From Spirosoma rhododendri (GTDB taxonomy: Bacteria; Bacteroidota; Bacteroidia; Cytophagales; Spirosomataceae), in contig NZ_CP051677.1 of NCBI RefSeq assembly GCF_012849055.1, forward strand, positions 310,001 to 374,000: a DNA stretch of 64,000 nt. The letters are read 5' to 3'. Below are positions 16,213-23,991 of this stretch, piece after piece (within the stretch, counting starts at the first letter, position 1; each line of letters starts with the position of its first letter). The position numbers and the translations under genes were made by a program. The notes beneath the pieces were generated by a model. It had not been told where the DNA came from and searched no databases. It worked only from the letters and a program-made list of their open reading frames with translations.

Positions 16213-17577
16213 TCAATTTTCAAACTTCCCCAAAAGTTGCCCCAATTTCCTGTACTCATTTAATTTATTTTGTTTATCCGCATGACTAAGATCTGTCATC
16301 TTAAGTTGCTTTTCCAATTGAGCCAAACGCATCAAAGATTTTATTCTCGCTGGACTTGCTTCTTGGTCTAGATCAAATATTTTCGTGAGTATGCCCTCAT
16401 ATGGCAGAAGACGAGGATTTACAAAATAGTTATCAACATGCCTCTCTCCTTCGAAGTATTGTTCTTGATAGACTATACCCTCACCCGCATCGAATTTTAA
16501 CTCAATCACTTCCCAAGGTTCGAACGATGAAGCTACCAAAGGAGAGTGTGTTGCAAAGAAAAATTGACACGACGGAGCCATTGAGGTGTAAAAATCGACA
16601 ATTTCTGTCTGCACATCAGGATAAAGAGATCTTTCTGGTTCATCAAAAAATATTACACTGTTGACGGGAGATAAAGTAAAAAGGGGAATAGTAGTTATTA
16701 CTACTTGTTGCGTCCCTGTACTCCAGAAAAGGTTAGGGACTTCCTCGCCGTTAAGAGTTTCTATCTTTATACCTTCTATGTCATCCTTACGCTCGAAATC
16801 AAGAGATGTCCTTACTGCTAATCCGAACTTATTTAAAAACTTATTCAAATATTTTTCAGCAAGTATTTTTACTGGCGATGGATGCTCCCTTTGCCATTCT
16901 AAAAATTCTTTTTGCACATTGTTTATTTCTTCTATACTTACACTTTCCCTTAGAGCTACCTTGGATATTTCTAAATTCTTCTGTATCTCAACTTCTCTGT
17001 ATTGAGTAAGCTTTTCTTTTACTTTTGCCCACATTTGAAAGGCATCTATTTCCGAAAAGTCAACGCTTTCTAAGTTTTTAGTAACCTTCTTAGTTCTTTT
17101 TTTACCAATGGTAGCCACATCAGCAGGATAGTAAATAAACTTATAATTACTATCACTTGTAGCTTTCGAAATTTTCTTGTCGTACATTATCTTGTACATA
17201 TCCTCGAAACTTCGACTACTAGTGGTTATGAACGGTTTATCATTATATAGCACGCTAAAAGTGCGAAACGTTTCTTTCGAATTTTTAGGGTTTATGACAA
17301 CTTTTACCTCATCTTTATAGTTATCGGATCCACAAAATTTATACTCTCCTTCTGGTAGATCAACAGCATCATGCAATGGAAAGCCTATGTATGGAAATTG
17401 CTTAATGAAATTTTTAATCAACGATAGTAAACTTGTTTTTCCCGTTCCACTTTGCCCTATTATACAAATTTTTTCTAAAGGCTGTCCCGCTTTTTTGTGA
17501 CCTATAGGATACGTCAGATCAAGTTTGAGCCTTGCAAATTGATGATAGTCATTAATTGTTACACTTTTTAGCTTCAT
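16213..17577 (-). CDS. AAA/ABC-type ATPase, PtuA-like, of a two-gene defence system
   Basis: A 454-residue ATPase of the SMC/RecF-like (AAA_15/AAA_21) type. Walker A GQSGTGKTS is at 41-49, a long variable and partly coiled insertion runs from 180 to 235, the signature-like WSTGTQQ is at 285-291, Walker B VIFFDEPE is at 308-315 and the switch His is in FATHSPLVAS (His344). There is no TOPRIM nuclease domain, unlike OLD proteins; the nuclease is supplied by the next gene. The short C-terminal helical tail (about 395-454) is charged. The start is 27 bases from the nrdA-side inverted repeat. AT-rich codon use contrasts with all neighbours. Confidence 0.8.
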   Translation of the reverse strand: MKLKSVTINDYHQFARLKLDLTYPIGHKKAGQPLEKICIIGQSGTGKTSLLSLIKNFIKQFPYIGFPLHDAVDLPEGEYKFCGSDNYKDEVKVVINPKNSKETFRTFSVLYNDKPFITTSSRSFEDMYKIMYDKKISKATSDSNYKFIYYPADVATIGKKRTKKVTKNLESVDFSEIDAFQMWAKVKEKLTQYREVEIQKNLEISKVALRESVSIEEINNVQKEFLEWQREHPSPVKILAEKYLNKFLNKFGLAVRTSLDFERKDDIEGIKIETLNGEEVPNLFWSTGTQQVVITTIPLFTLSPVNSVIFFDEPERSLYPDVQTEIVDFYTSMAPSCQFFFATHSPLVASSFEPWEVIELKFDAGEGIVYQEQYFEGERHVDNYFVNPRLLPYEGILTKIFDLDQEASPARIKSLMRLAQLEKQLKMTDLSHADKQNKLNEYRKLGQLLGKFEN

Positions 17578-17603
17578 TTTATGAAAAATTTATTGCAAGT
17601 AAA

Positions 17604-17676
17604 AGTTAAGATTTTGAAATAGCAAAAAGAAACCCTCCAGCGGAGGGTTTCTTTTTGCTATTTCAAAATCTTAACT
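17604..17676. terminator. Perfect 35-bp inverted repeat/terminator including the nrdA stop codon
   Basis: Arms 17604-17638 and 17642-17676 are exact reverse complements (35 of 35) around AGC. The GC-rich tip (AAACCCTCC/GGAGGGTTT) with A/T-rich shoulders makes a strong bidirectional terminator. The right arm contains the nrdA stop (17671-17673) and its last Ser codon, so the stop is mirrored at the left end, just upstream of the ATPase gene. Confidence 0.93.
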
Positions 17677-20151
17677 CCCGCACATCTCGCAACCTTCGGG
17701 GTCGTCGAGCGAGCAGGTCATCGCTGCGTATTGTTGTTCGAGGTCGGTGACCATCGGTACGGGGGCCGGCTGGGCGTTGGTTGCGTGCTCCTTGGCGTAC
17801 TGCACATAGTCGAGTGGTTTTTCAACGGGTGCGGCCTCGGACATCACCGGCTCCAGTTGCGGCTCGGCCTGCGGCTGTACGACGGTGAACTTCACGGCGT
17901 CGGTAGCGGCCTTCGTGCGCAGGTAGTACATACCCGTTTTCAGCCCCGCCTTCCACGCGTAGAAGTGCATCGACGTCAGCTTGCCGAAGTTAGAATCCTG
18001 AATGTGAATGTTCAGCGACTGCGACTGACAGATGTAAGCACCCCGGTCGGCAGCCATGTCGATCACGTGCTTCTGCTTGATCTCCCAGACCGTTTTGTAC
18101 AGGTCTTTGATGTTCTGCGGAATACCCGGAATTGCCTGTACCGAGCCGTTGGCCAGAATCAGGTTGTTCTTCATCGTATCGTTCCACAGACCCAGCTTTA
18201 CCAGATCGCGCAGCAGGTGCTTGTTCACGACAACGAACTCGCCCGACAGTACGCGACGGGTGTAGATGTTACTCGTGTATGGCTCGAAGCACTCGTTGTT
18301 ACCCAGAATCTGCGAGGTCGATGCGGTAGGCATAGGAGCCAGCAGCAGCGAGTTCCGAACGCCGTGCTCGATCACGTCTTTACGCAGGCTTTCCCAATCC
18401 CAGCGGTTCGACTTGGGTTTCACGCCCCACATATCAAACTGGAAGATACCCTGCGAAATGGGCGATCCCTTCCAGGTTTCGTAGGGGCCCGACTCCTTCG
18501 CCTGCTCCATCGACGACGTCATGGCACCGAAGTAAATCGTCTCGAAAATATCTTCGTTCAACCGGCGCGCTTCGTCCGACTCAAATGGCATCCGCAGCAT
18601 GATGAATGCGTCGGCCAGCCCCTGCACCCCCAGACCAATCGGCCGGTGACGCATGTTGCTCCGCCGGGCTTCCTCGACCGGATAGTAGTTGAGATCGATA
18701 ATTTTGTTGAGGTTGCGCGTGGCGGTTTTCGTTACCTCGTACAGCTTCTGATGATCGAACCGCATGACGCCATCGGTACCGCGCGTGATGAACTTGGGCA
18801 GCGCAATCGACGCAAGGTTACAAACCGCTACCTCATCGGGGGCGGTGTATTCGATGATCTCGGTGCACAGGTTCGACGACTTGATCGTACCGAGGTTTTT
18901 CTGGTTCGACTTCTTGTTGGCCGCGTCTTTGTATAGCATGTACGGCGTGCCGGTTTCGGTCTGCGATTCCAGAATCTTGAACCACAGTTCCTGCGCCTTT
19001 ATCGTCCGGCGGGCGCGGCCTTCACGCTCGTAGCGCGTGTACAGGGCCTCGAACTCATCGCCGTAGCAATCCGACAGGCCGGGGCACTCGTGGGGGCAAA
19101 ACAGCGACCATACATCGTTGTCTTCCACCCGCTTCATAAACAGGTCGGGCGTCCAGAGGGCGTAGAACAGGTCGCGGGCGCGGGCTTCTTCCTTACCCGA
19201 GTTCTTCTTCATATCGAGGAAGTCGAACACGTCGGCGTGCCACGGCTCCAGATAGATCGCAAACGAGCCTTTGCGCTTGCCACCACCCTGATCGACGTAC
19301 CGGGCGGTGTCGTTGAATACGCGCAGCATCGGGATGATACCGTTGGAGGTACCGTTGGTCCCTTTGATGTACGTACCCGTTGCCCGGACGTTGTGAATGC
19401 TCAGGCCAATACCACCCGCCGACTGCGAGATTTTGGCGGTCTGCTTCAGCGTGTCGTAGATACCATCGATGCTGTCGTCTTTCATCGTCAGCAGGAAGCA
19501 GCTCGACATCTGCGGCTTTGGCGTACCGGCGTTGAACAGCGTCGGTGTAGCGTGGGTAAACCACTTTTCCGACAGCAGATTGTAGGTTTCAACGGCAGCG
19601 TCGATATCGTCCATGTGGATGCCCACCGCTACGCGCATCAGCATGTGCTGGGGCCGCTCGGCGATCCGCCCTTCGGTTTTCAGCAGGTACGACTTCTCCA
19701 GCGTTTTGTAGCCGAAATAATCGTAGCCGTAATCGCGATCGTAGATGATGGTCGAGTCAAGCAGTGCTGCGTGGGTCCGCACGACATCGTAAACTTCCTT
19801 CGAAATCAGCGACGCATTTTCACCCGTCTTGGGATCTTCGTAGTGGTACAGTTTTTTGATCGTACCCGAAAACGACTTGTTGGTTTCCTTGTGCAGGTTG
19901 GAAATAGCAATCCGGGCGGCCAGGATGGCGTAGTCGGGGTGCCGGGTAGTCATCGACGCGGCCGTTTCAGCAGCCAGGTTGTCGAGTTCGGTCGTTTTCA
20001 CGCCGTCGTAAAGGCCACTGACAACCTTCATGGCGACATCGACGGGCTGAACATAGGCCGGGTCGAGGCCGTAACATAGTTTTTCAATCCGGGCGGTAAT
20101 CTTGTCGAATTTCACCGACTCCCGAAGACCGTCGCGTTTGACTACAAACAT
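17671..20151 (-). CDS. nrdA: Ribonucleoside-diphosphate reductase, class I, alpha subunit
   Basis: An 826-residue enzyme that converts ribonucleoside diphosphates to deoxyribonucleotides using a radical supplied by a beta subunit (not in this window). An N-terminal ATP-cone (1-95) gives allosteric control. Active-site residues are all present: the redox pair Cys218 (SSCFLL) and Cys444 (VAVCNLAS), the radical site Asn427-Cys429-Glu431 in SSNLCTEI, and the C-terminal shuttle cysteines 821 and 824 in CEMCGS. The length fits NrdA with one cone. Its 3' end is the apparent insertion point of the AT-rich island, and its stop codon lies in a perfect inverted repeat. Confidence 0.96.
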   Translation of the reverse strand: MFVVKRDGLRESVKFDKITARIEKLCYGLDPAYVQPVDVAMKVVSGLYDGVKTTELDNLAAETAASMTTRHPDYAILAARIAISNLHKETNKSFSGTIKKLYHYEDPKTGENASLISKEVYDVVRTHAALLDSTIIYDRDYGYDYFGYKTLEKSYLLKTEGRIAERPQHMLMRVAVGIHMDDIDAAVETYNLLSEKWFTHATPTLFNAGTPKPQMSSCFLLTMKDDSIDGIYDTLKQTAKISQSAGGIGLSIHNVRATGTYIKGTNGTSNGIIPMLRVFNDTARYVDQGGGKRKGSFAIYLEPWHADVFDFLDMKKNSGKEEARARDLFYALWTPDLFMKRVEDNDVWSLFCPHECPGLSDCYGDEFEALYTRYEREGRARRTIKAQELWFKILESQTETGTPYMLYKDAANKKSNQKNLGTIKSSNLCTEIIEYTAPDEVAVCNLASIALPKFITRGTDGVMRFDHQKLYEVTKTATRNLNKIIDLNYYPVEEARRSNMRHRPIGLGVQGLADAFIMLRMPFESDEARRLNEDIFETIYFGAMTSSMEQAKESGPYETWKGSPISQGIFQFDMWGVKPKSNRWDWESLRKDVIEHGVRNSLLLAPMPTASTSQILGNNECFEPYTSNIYTRRVLSGEFVVVNKHLLRDLVKLGLWNDTMKNNLILANGSVQAIPGIPQNIKDLYKTVWEIKQKHVIDMAADRGAYICQSQSLNIHIQDSNFGKLTSMHFYAWKAGLKTGMYYLRTKAATDAVKFTVVQPQAEPQLEPVMSEAAPVEKPLDYVQYAKEHATNAQPAPVPMVTDLEQQYAAMTCSLDDPEGCEMCGS
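17678..17690. repeat. 13-bp direct repeat, right copy (inside the nrdA 3' end)
   Basis: Identical to 15310-15322 and in the same orientation. On the minus strand it encodes part of the C-terminal CEMCG of NrdA. Candidate second attachment core of the 2.37-kb island. Confidence 0.6.
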
Positions 20152-20619
20152 GATCGATTGGGGTTAAAGCGTTGATTTTTAATTAGTAAACTATATAATC
20201 AATAGGTTTTTATTCAGACAGCCAGCACGAATTTCGCGGGGTGTAAACAATCAGGATGGCGAGTTAAAGTTGCCTTCAATTGGACGAAAAACCAAGGTTG
20301 AAGGTTCGCTCATAGTGCCTTATCTGGAAAAGATCCAATCAGGAAAATACGTTACTAAATTGTTAAGCCGTAATCCTTAGCGACTTACAATTCGAGGGGG
20401 ACGCGTAAAAAGTGGAATAAAAAAATCGGTGATTTTACAGACCGGTCACCCGGAGCCGTTCATGACCTGCCGGGCGGGTAGCCAACATAACTGACCGGGG
20501 TAAGTTGCAAAAAAGAGTAATTAGTAACAAGCTATTTCGCACGCTTTTTTTGCCCGATTTAGGGAACGGGACAGTGGTAGTCACTTGATTATCAAGCCGA
20601 AAAAGAACGACAAAAAGAA
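20152..20619. other. Spacer upstream of nrdA and rpmE2, no gene
   Basis: About 470 bases between divergent genes. Near 20190-20215 the minus strand reads TAGTTTAC in an AT-rich setting, a possible but imperfect -7 element for nrdA. I looked for NrdR-type paired boxes and did not find a convincing pair. An open frame on the minus strand here is antisense to rpmE2 and its leader and is not protein-like. Confidence 0.5.
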
Positions 20620-20651
20620 TTTGACTGACCCATCCTAATCCATTATCTTTG
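20620..20651 (+). promoter_or_regulatory. Promoter of rpmE2, textbook Bacteroidota pattern
   Basis: TTTG (20620-20623), 20 bases, then TATCTTTG (20644-20651): both elements match TTTG-N19/20-TAnnTTTG exactly. The transcript would start near 20658, leaving a leader of about 45 bases before the L31 ATG. The leader begins with a small hairpin-prone segment (tttcggtcggaaaccgag). Confidence 0.85.
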
Positions 20652-20704
20652 CAGTCCTTTTCGGTCGGAAACCGAGAAGATGACAAGAAACTGATACTAA
20701 GATT

Positions 20705-20947
20705 ATGAAAAAGGGCATTCACCCGGACTACCGCGAGGTGGTATTCCACGACCTGTCGAGCGATTACAAGTTCCTGACGCGTTCGACCGTTCAGACCCGC
20801 GACACGATCGAGTTTGAAGGCAAAACCTACCCACTCGTTAAGCTTGAAGTGAGCTCGCAGTCGCACCCGTTCTACACCGGTAAGAACGTACTGCTCGACA
20901 CGGCTGGCCGCGTCGACAAGTTCCGCAAGCGCTACGGCACCAAGTAA
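20705..20947 (+). CDS. rpmE2: 50S ribosomal protein L31 type B
   Basis: An 80-residue ribosomal protein: [19 protein letters not shown] at the start, [11 protein letters not shown] in the middle and [14 protein letters not shown] at the end. The CxxC zinc pairs of type A L31 are missing, so this is the zinc-independent type B form. It has its own strong promoter and a terminator right behind it. Often two L31 forms exchange under zinc limitation; only this one is visible here. Confidence 0.96.
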   Translation: MKKGIHPDYREVVFHDLSSDYKFLTRSTVQTRDTIEFEGKTYPLVKLEVSSQSHPFYTGKNVLLDTAGRVDKFRKRYGTK

Positions 20948-20970
20948 GGAACGTCCCGCAAGGCATTCAT

Positions 20971-21009
20971 ACACCCCCGATACGGCTGACGTGTCGGGGG
21001 TGTTTTTTG
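20971..21009 (+). terminator. Terminator of rpmE2
   Basis: A 13-bp stem ACACCCCCGATAC/GTGTCGGGGGTGT (one G-T pair) with a 7-base loop, followed by a run of six T. The next promoter element (TATATTTG at 21011-21018) begins directly behind it. Confidence 0.9.
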
Positions 21010-21010
21010 T

Positions 21011-21018
21011 TATATTTG
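21011..21018 (+). promoter_or_regulatory. -7 promoter element of the antitoxin-like gene
   Basis: TATATTTG is an exact TAnnTTTG, 17 bases upstream of the ATG at 21036. The -33 region would fall inside the L31 terminator stem, so its strength is uncertain. Confidence 0.5.
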
Positions 21019-21035
21019 ACCAAAACATAAACGCT

Positions 21036-21275
21036 ATGCTGGTATCCGTTGAAGGAGTGTATCAGGACGGGCAAATTCGCCTGGATGATACCGTATCGGT
21101 TCAGAACGACACGAAAGTCATTGTCACGTTTCTGAACGAGAAACGCGTAGCACAGCCTATCCCAAAGCGATTGACGCTGGACGACTTTTCATTTCGAAAG
21201 TCGCAGGAAGCGTTGAAAGACTACAAGAGTTCATTCAGCGATGCCGCCATTGAAGAGCGTAGGGAGGCATTATGA
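21036..21275 (+). CDS. Antitoxin-like small protein (type II TA style)
   Basis: A 79-residue protein beginning MLVSVEGVYQDGQIRL. It has an N-terminal beta strand region with KVIVTFLNE and a charged helical tail (SQEALKDYKSSFSDAAIEERREAL). This layout, a short DNA-binding-like N-terminus plus a tail that would wrap a toxin, is common in antitoxins next to PIN or RelE toxins, but I cannot name the family. Its stop overlaps an ATG (ATGA at 21272-21275) that opens a frame of only 15 codons, so the expected toxin gene seems to be missing or lost. The start at 21036 follows a good -7 element. Confidence 0.6.
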   Translation: MLVSVEGVYQDGQIRLDDTVSVQNDTKVIVTFLNEKRVAQPIPKRLTLDDFSFRKSQEALKDYKSSFSDAAIEERREAL

Positions 21276-21349
21276 TCTCAGCCACTATTTCAGTGCCCAA
21301 AATACTTACTCATTCGTAGCGTATCGCGTCACTAACGGACGACAGCTTC

Positions 21350-21751
21350 TCATCGATAGGCCTGATTTTTCACCAGACGCAGATCGTTCAATTCCGGCAC
21401 TGTCATCGTACAGTCAGCGGGGATGATCCCACGGCTAATCCAGTTGGTTACGACCTGCATGGTGATACCATATCGTTCGGCATACCGCTTTATCGTTAGC
21501 CATTGTGATGTATCAAGCGTTATTCCGGCTTCTGTCAATATCCTTAAACTCTCATCGGACTCCCGCCGGGCCGTTTCGATAAGTTCTTTGGACCGGTCAC
21601 GGATAGCGTCGCCAATCTGAACGGCTTCATCAGTAGTAGCATGTTGATAAAACTCCTCTTTCAGTTTACCGATGTGTTCAATTTCGTCAGCCGTTTTCAT
21701 ACGACCAATCAGGTCGAGTAAGTAAGACAGGGTTTTTGCTTCAGTGATCAT
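21350..21751 (-). CDS. Helix-turn-helix protein, MerR/excisionase-like C-terminus
   Basis: A 133-residue protein. The N-terminal half is a charged helix bundle (MITEAKTLSYLLDLIGRMK and a long DAIRDRSKELIETARRES helix). The C-terminal 50 residues form an HTH: QWLTIKRYAERYGITMQVV, then TNWISRGIIPADC, as in MerR and excisionase-type DNA-binding domains. It lies 44 bases downstream of a small broken gene on the same strand, and the two were probably one operon. I do not recognise a named family; regulator or antitoxin are both possible. Confidence 0.65.
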   Translation of the reverse strand: MITEAKTLSYLLDLIGRMKTADEIEHIGKLKEEFYQHATTDEAVQIGDAIRDRSKELIETARRESDESLRILTEAGITLDTSQWLTIKRYAERYGITMQVVTNWISRGIIPADCTMTVPELNDLRLVKNQAYR

Positions 21752-21914
21752 AGCTATATAGATTTTTACCGTAACGAGCCGAGACTTTTGTTCGGCTAAT
21801 CATCGGGTGTTTGGTTGGTGAGCCACTCCATTATTTGTTTTTCTTTCCTGAGTTCGTCTATCCAGTAATCATATTGCACGTCGTCCTGCTCAAGTTCTTC
21901 GTAATTAATTTTAA

Positions 21915-22792
21915 GAGCGTGTTTTGGAATAGTTGAAATCTGAGAGTCAGGTCATCTTTGTAGCGACCAAGCTTACAAACAATGACTCATCAGTGGAGCC
22001 CACTAACTGACTCTCAGTGGGCGGCAATCGCTCCGGCGACCCGGTTCGCCTTTTTTACCGCTTCAGCGCAAACGAAAACATGATTTCCGCCCTATTGTCA
22101 ACGCTCTGCTGTGGCAACTCCGCACGGGCTGTCAATGGCGCAATCTGCCATTCGAGTCCCTGCCCTGGCAGAGCATCTGCTACTACTTCCATCGCTGGAA
22201 ACTGGACGGAACCATCGAAAAACTCAATGCCGCCTTGAATCAGGACGACCGAATCCGAGCTGGCCGGGAAGCATTCCCTTCGTTACTTTGCATTGATTCA
22301 CAATCGGTTAAGCTAGCCCCAATGGGCAGCCAAGCACGCGGCTTAGATGTCCACAAGGCCGTTAATGGACGCAAGCGGCAGTGGGTCGTTGATGCCCAGG
22401 GGCGGCTTTGGGTGGTTGGGGTACACGGAGCAAACTAGGCCGACGGATCGGCGGCAGTCGAGTTAATTAGCCATGTGCTGTGGCGATGCGGTGAACGATT
22501 AGAAGTAATCTGTGGCGACCAGGCTTACAATGGCGTATTCAAAGAAGCGTTAGCTGATTGGAGCATTAAATTTGAGAAAGCTTCCCGACCCGAATCGGTC
22601 CGTGGCTTCGTTCCCATCGCCAAACGATGGGTCGTAGAACGATCCATCGCGTGGACTAATTTTTTCCGTCGGTTGGTGAAGGACTATGAGTACACCACAT
22701 CTTCTTCGGTATGCTGGCTTTATTTAGCCAACATTCAGCTTATGTTGCAGCGTTTGCCAGCCACAAACCAAACATAATTTCAAAACACGTTC
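21915..22792 (+). mobile_element. IS5-family insertion sequence, 878 bp, decayed
   Basis: Imperfect terminal inverted repeats GAGCGTGTTTTGGAA (left) and, read inward, GAACGTGTTTTGAAA (right) are flanked by a 3-bp TAA duplication (21912-21914 and 22793-22795). The single transposase gene is broken. The element sits inside a 62-codon gene. Confidence 0.88.
21982..22777 (+). pseudogene. IS5-family transposase, inactivated by frameshift and stop
   Basis: DDE transposase remnants read in order: MTHQWSPLTDSQWAAIAP, then after a frame change near the T6 run at 22051-22056 LPLQRKRKHDFRPIVNALLW, LRTGCQWRNLP, CIDSQSVK (first Asp of DDE) and CGDQAYNG (second Asp), and a C-terminal RWVVERSIAWTNFFRRL with the final Glu. 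A TAG at 22436-22438 interrupts the same frame between VVGVHGAN and ADGSAAVEL. With both lesions the protein cannot be made without recoding. Confidence 0.85.
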
Positions 22793-22895
22793 TAAGAATA
22801 GCCATAACTCGTTGCAATCTTGATTGATGCAGGGATATCAGCTGTCCGATTTGTTTCCGCGTCATTATATGGTGGGTGTAAGCAGGTAAAGCTAC

Positions 22896-22920
22896 ATCTT
22901 GTTTCGTAACGAAACAAGAT
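22896..22920. repeat. 25-bp palindrome upstream of the split gene
   Basis: ATCTTGTTTCG and CGAAACAAGAT are perfect 11-base arms around TAA, 31 bases upstream of the preferred ATG of the broken small gene. It could be an operator, or coding if translation starts at 22925. Confidence 0.6.
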
Positions 22921-22946
22921 GACATGGAAAGCCCTTAACAACTGAC

Positions 22947-22985
22947 ACGTCCCGGAAACGCCAGCCGTTTCCGGGACGTTTTTTT
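22947..22985 (+). terminator. Strong rho-independent terminator
   Basis: A perfect 13-bp stem ACGTCCCGGAAAC/GTTTCCGGGACGT with a 7-base loop and a run of T. It points rightward, but no intact + strand gene lies just upstream, which hints at a gene lost when the IS region was rearranged. Confidence 0.88.
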
Positions 22986-22996
22986 GTACACAGCCG

Positions 22997-23004
22997 TACC
23001 TTTG
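22997..23004 (+). promoter_or_regulatory. -7 promoter element very close to the thioesterase ATG
   Basis: TACCTTTG matches TAnnTTTG exactly and ends four bases before the ATG at 23009. If used, the message would be leaderless or nearly so. No -33 TTG at the right distance. Confidence 0.4.
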
Positions 23005-23008
23005 CTGC

Positions 23009-23752
23009 ATGACATTTATCCAGACGGATACCTACGTGCTGCGCGGCTACGACTGCGACGCTAACGGGCGGCTCAGCATCCCGGCGCTGATGAATATGAT
23101 GCAGGAATCGGCAAACCGCAATGCACTCGACTACGGTATCGGCATCGCCGATCTGGCAACTCACGGTGTCGGGTGGATGCTGATGCGGTTTCGGCTGCGG
23201 ATGCACCACTACCCTACTTACGGGCAGGAAATTCGGGTCGTAACCTACCCGACGAGCGTCGAGAAATACTTCATCTACCGCGATTTTCAGGTGCTGGCCG
23301 ACGATGGCACGCTGCTGGCCGATGCGTCGAGCACGTGGCTGGTGTTTTCGAAGGAAGCCCGCACCATGATTCCGTTGCCCCCGTTTATCCGGCAGCTTAC
23401 CCCGCCGACCACCGTCGAACCCCTGCCGAAACTGGCGACCAAGCCCGATTTCCTGGCGCACGCACTACCCTATACGCTAACGGGCGAGGTCGAAGTCGGC
23501 TGGTTCAGCATCGATCAGAATCAGCATGTCAACAACGTGGCTTATGTGCAGTGGCTGCTGGAAAACGCGGGCGACGACCGGCTACAAACGCGGGAAATTG
23601 CCGAACTTGATTTAGTTTTCCGTACGGAAAGTCACTGGCACGACCGGCTTCGCATGAGTCAGGCCATCGAAGCGCCCGACGCGCTGCTCCACCGCATTGA
23701 GCAGGCCGAATCGGGCAAGGATGTGCTGCTGGCACGGAGTACGTGGCGATAA
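23009..23752 (+). CDS. Acyl-ACP thioesterase (FatA/FatB-like)
   Basis: A 247-residue protein made of two hot-dog domains. The first (about 1-130) holds YDCDANGRLSIPALMNMMQE and GVGWMLMRFRLRM. The second (about 155-247) carries the conserved DQNQHVNNVAYVQWLLEN block with the Asn/His catalytic residues of bacterial acyl-ACP thioesterases. It releases free fatty acids from acyl carrier protein in the cytoplasm. It stands alone between two terminator-like hairpins. Confidence 0.87.
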   Translation: MTFIQTDTYVLRGYDCDANGRLSIPALMNMMQESANRNALDYGIGIADLATHGVGWMLMRFRLRMHHYPTYGQEIRVVTYPTSVEKYFIYRDFQVLADDGTLLADASSTWLVFSKEARTMIPLPPFIRQLTPPTTVEPLPKLATKPDFLAHALPYTLTGEVEVGWFSIDQNQHVNNVAYVQWLLENAGDDRLQTREIAELDLVFRTESHWHDRLRMSQAIEAPDALLHRIEQAESGKDVLLARSTWR

Positions 23753-23785
23753 ATGCGGTAGTCTGTATATAGTGTTGATGATACT

Positions 23786-23882
23786 GTCCCCGGCAGCATC
23801 CTGCTGTCGGAGCCGCGATAGCGGCTAGCATAATCTCAGCACGTTAGCCTGTCGGCTCCGGCAGCAGGATGCTGCCGGGGAC
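23786..23882. repeat. 29-bp inverted repeat
   Basis: The left arm 23786-23814 (GTCCCCGGCAGCATCCTGCT...) and right arm 23854-23882 match at 28 of 29 positions, with a 39-base loop. It lies just downstream of the thioesterase gene and is unrelated in sequence to the other repeat families here. The spacer then carries a gaaaaccgaaac/ggataccg tract up to the next gene. Confidence 0.92.
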
Positions 23883-23991
23883 AACTGCTCAGTACAGTTA
23901 CTGTTTACGGCGTTGCTGCTAATTACCGATACTGATTTACAGTTGATCCAACCGTATACCGAGAACTGAAAACCGAAACTGGATACCGTTT

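Larger units (their letters stand above)
21796..22865 (-). pseudogene. Small hypothetical gene split by the IS5-family element
   Basis: Removing the IS (21915-22792) and one copy of the TAA target duplication joins two minus-strand pieces (22865-22793 and 21914-21796) into one open frame. It encodes 62 residues, from MTRKQIGQLISLHQSRLQRV through KINYEELEQDDVQYDYW to WLTNQTPDD. The frame is continuous across the junction, which confirms a real gene. The protein is short, acidic and helical with no known match to me. An ATG further upstream (22925) could lengthen it by 20 residues. Its downstream neighbour is the HTH protein at 21350-21751. Confidence 0.75.

Noticed and set aside
15553..17577. 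Retron system, because TIGR02646 HNH proteins occur with retrons
   Set aside because: No reverse transcriptase gene or msr/msd-like structure is present near the pair.
16213..17577. OLD-family nuclease
   Set aside because: The protein ends shortly after the H-loop and lacks a TOPRIM domain; the nuclease is the separate HNH protein.
20152..20619. NrdR boxes upstream of nrdA
   Set aside because: I searched for the usual paired ACACnATATnnTGT-like boxes on both strands and found no convincing pair.
20435..21028. A 197-codon minus-strand frame across the rpmE2 gene
   Set aside because: It is antisense to a certain ribosomal protein gene with its promoter and terminator; the translation has no family features.
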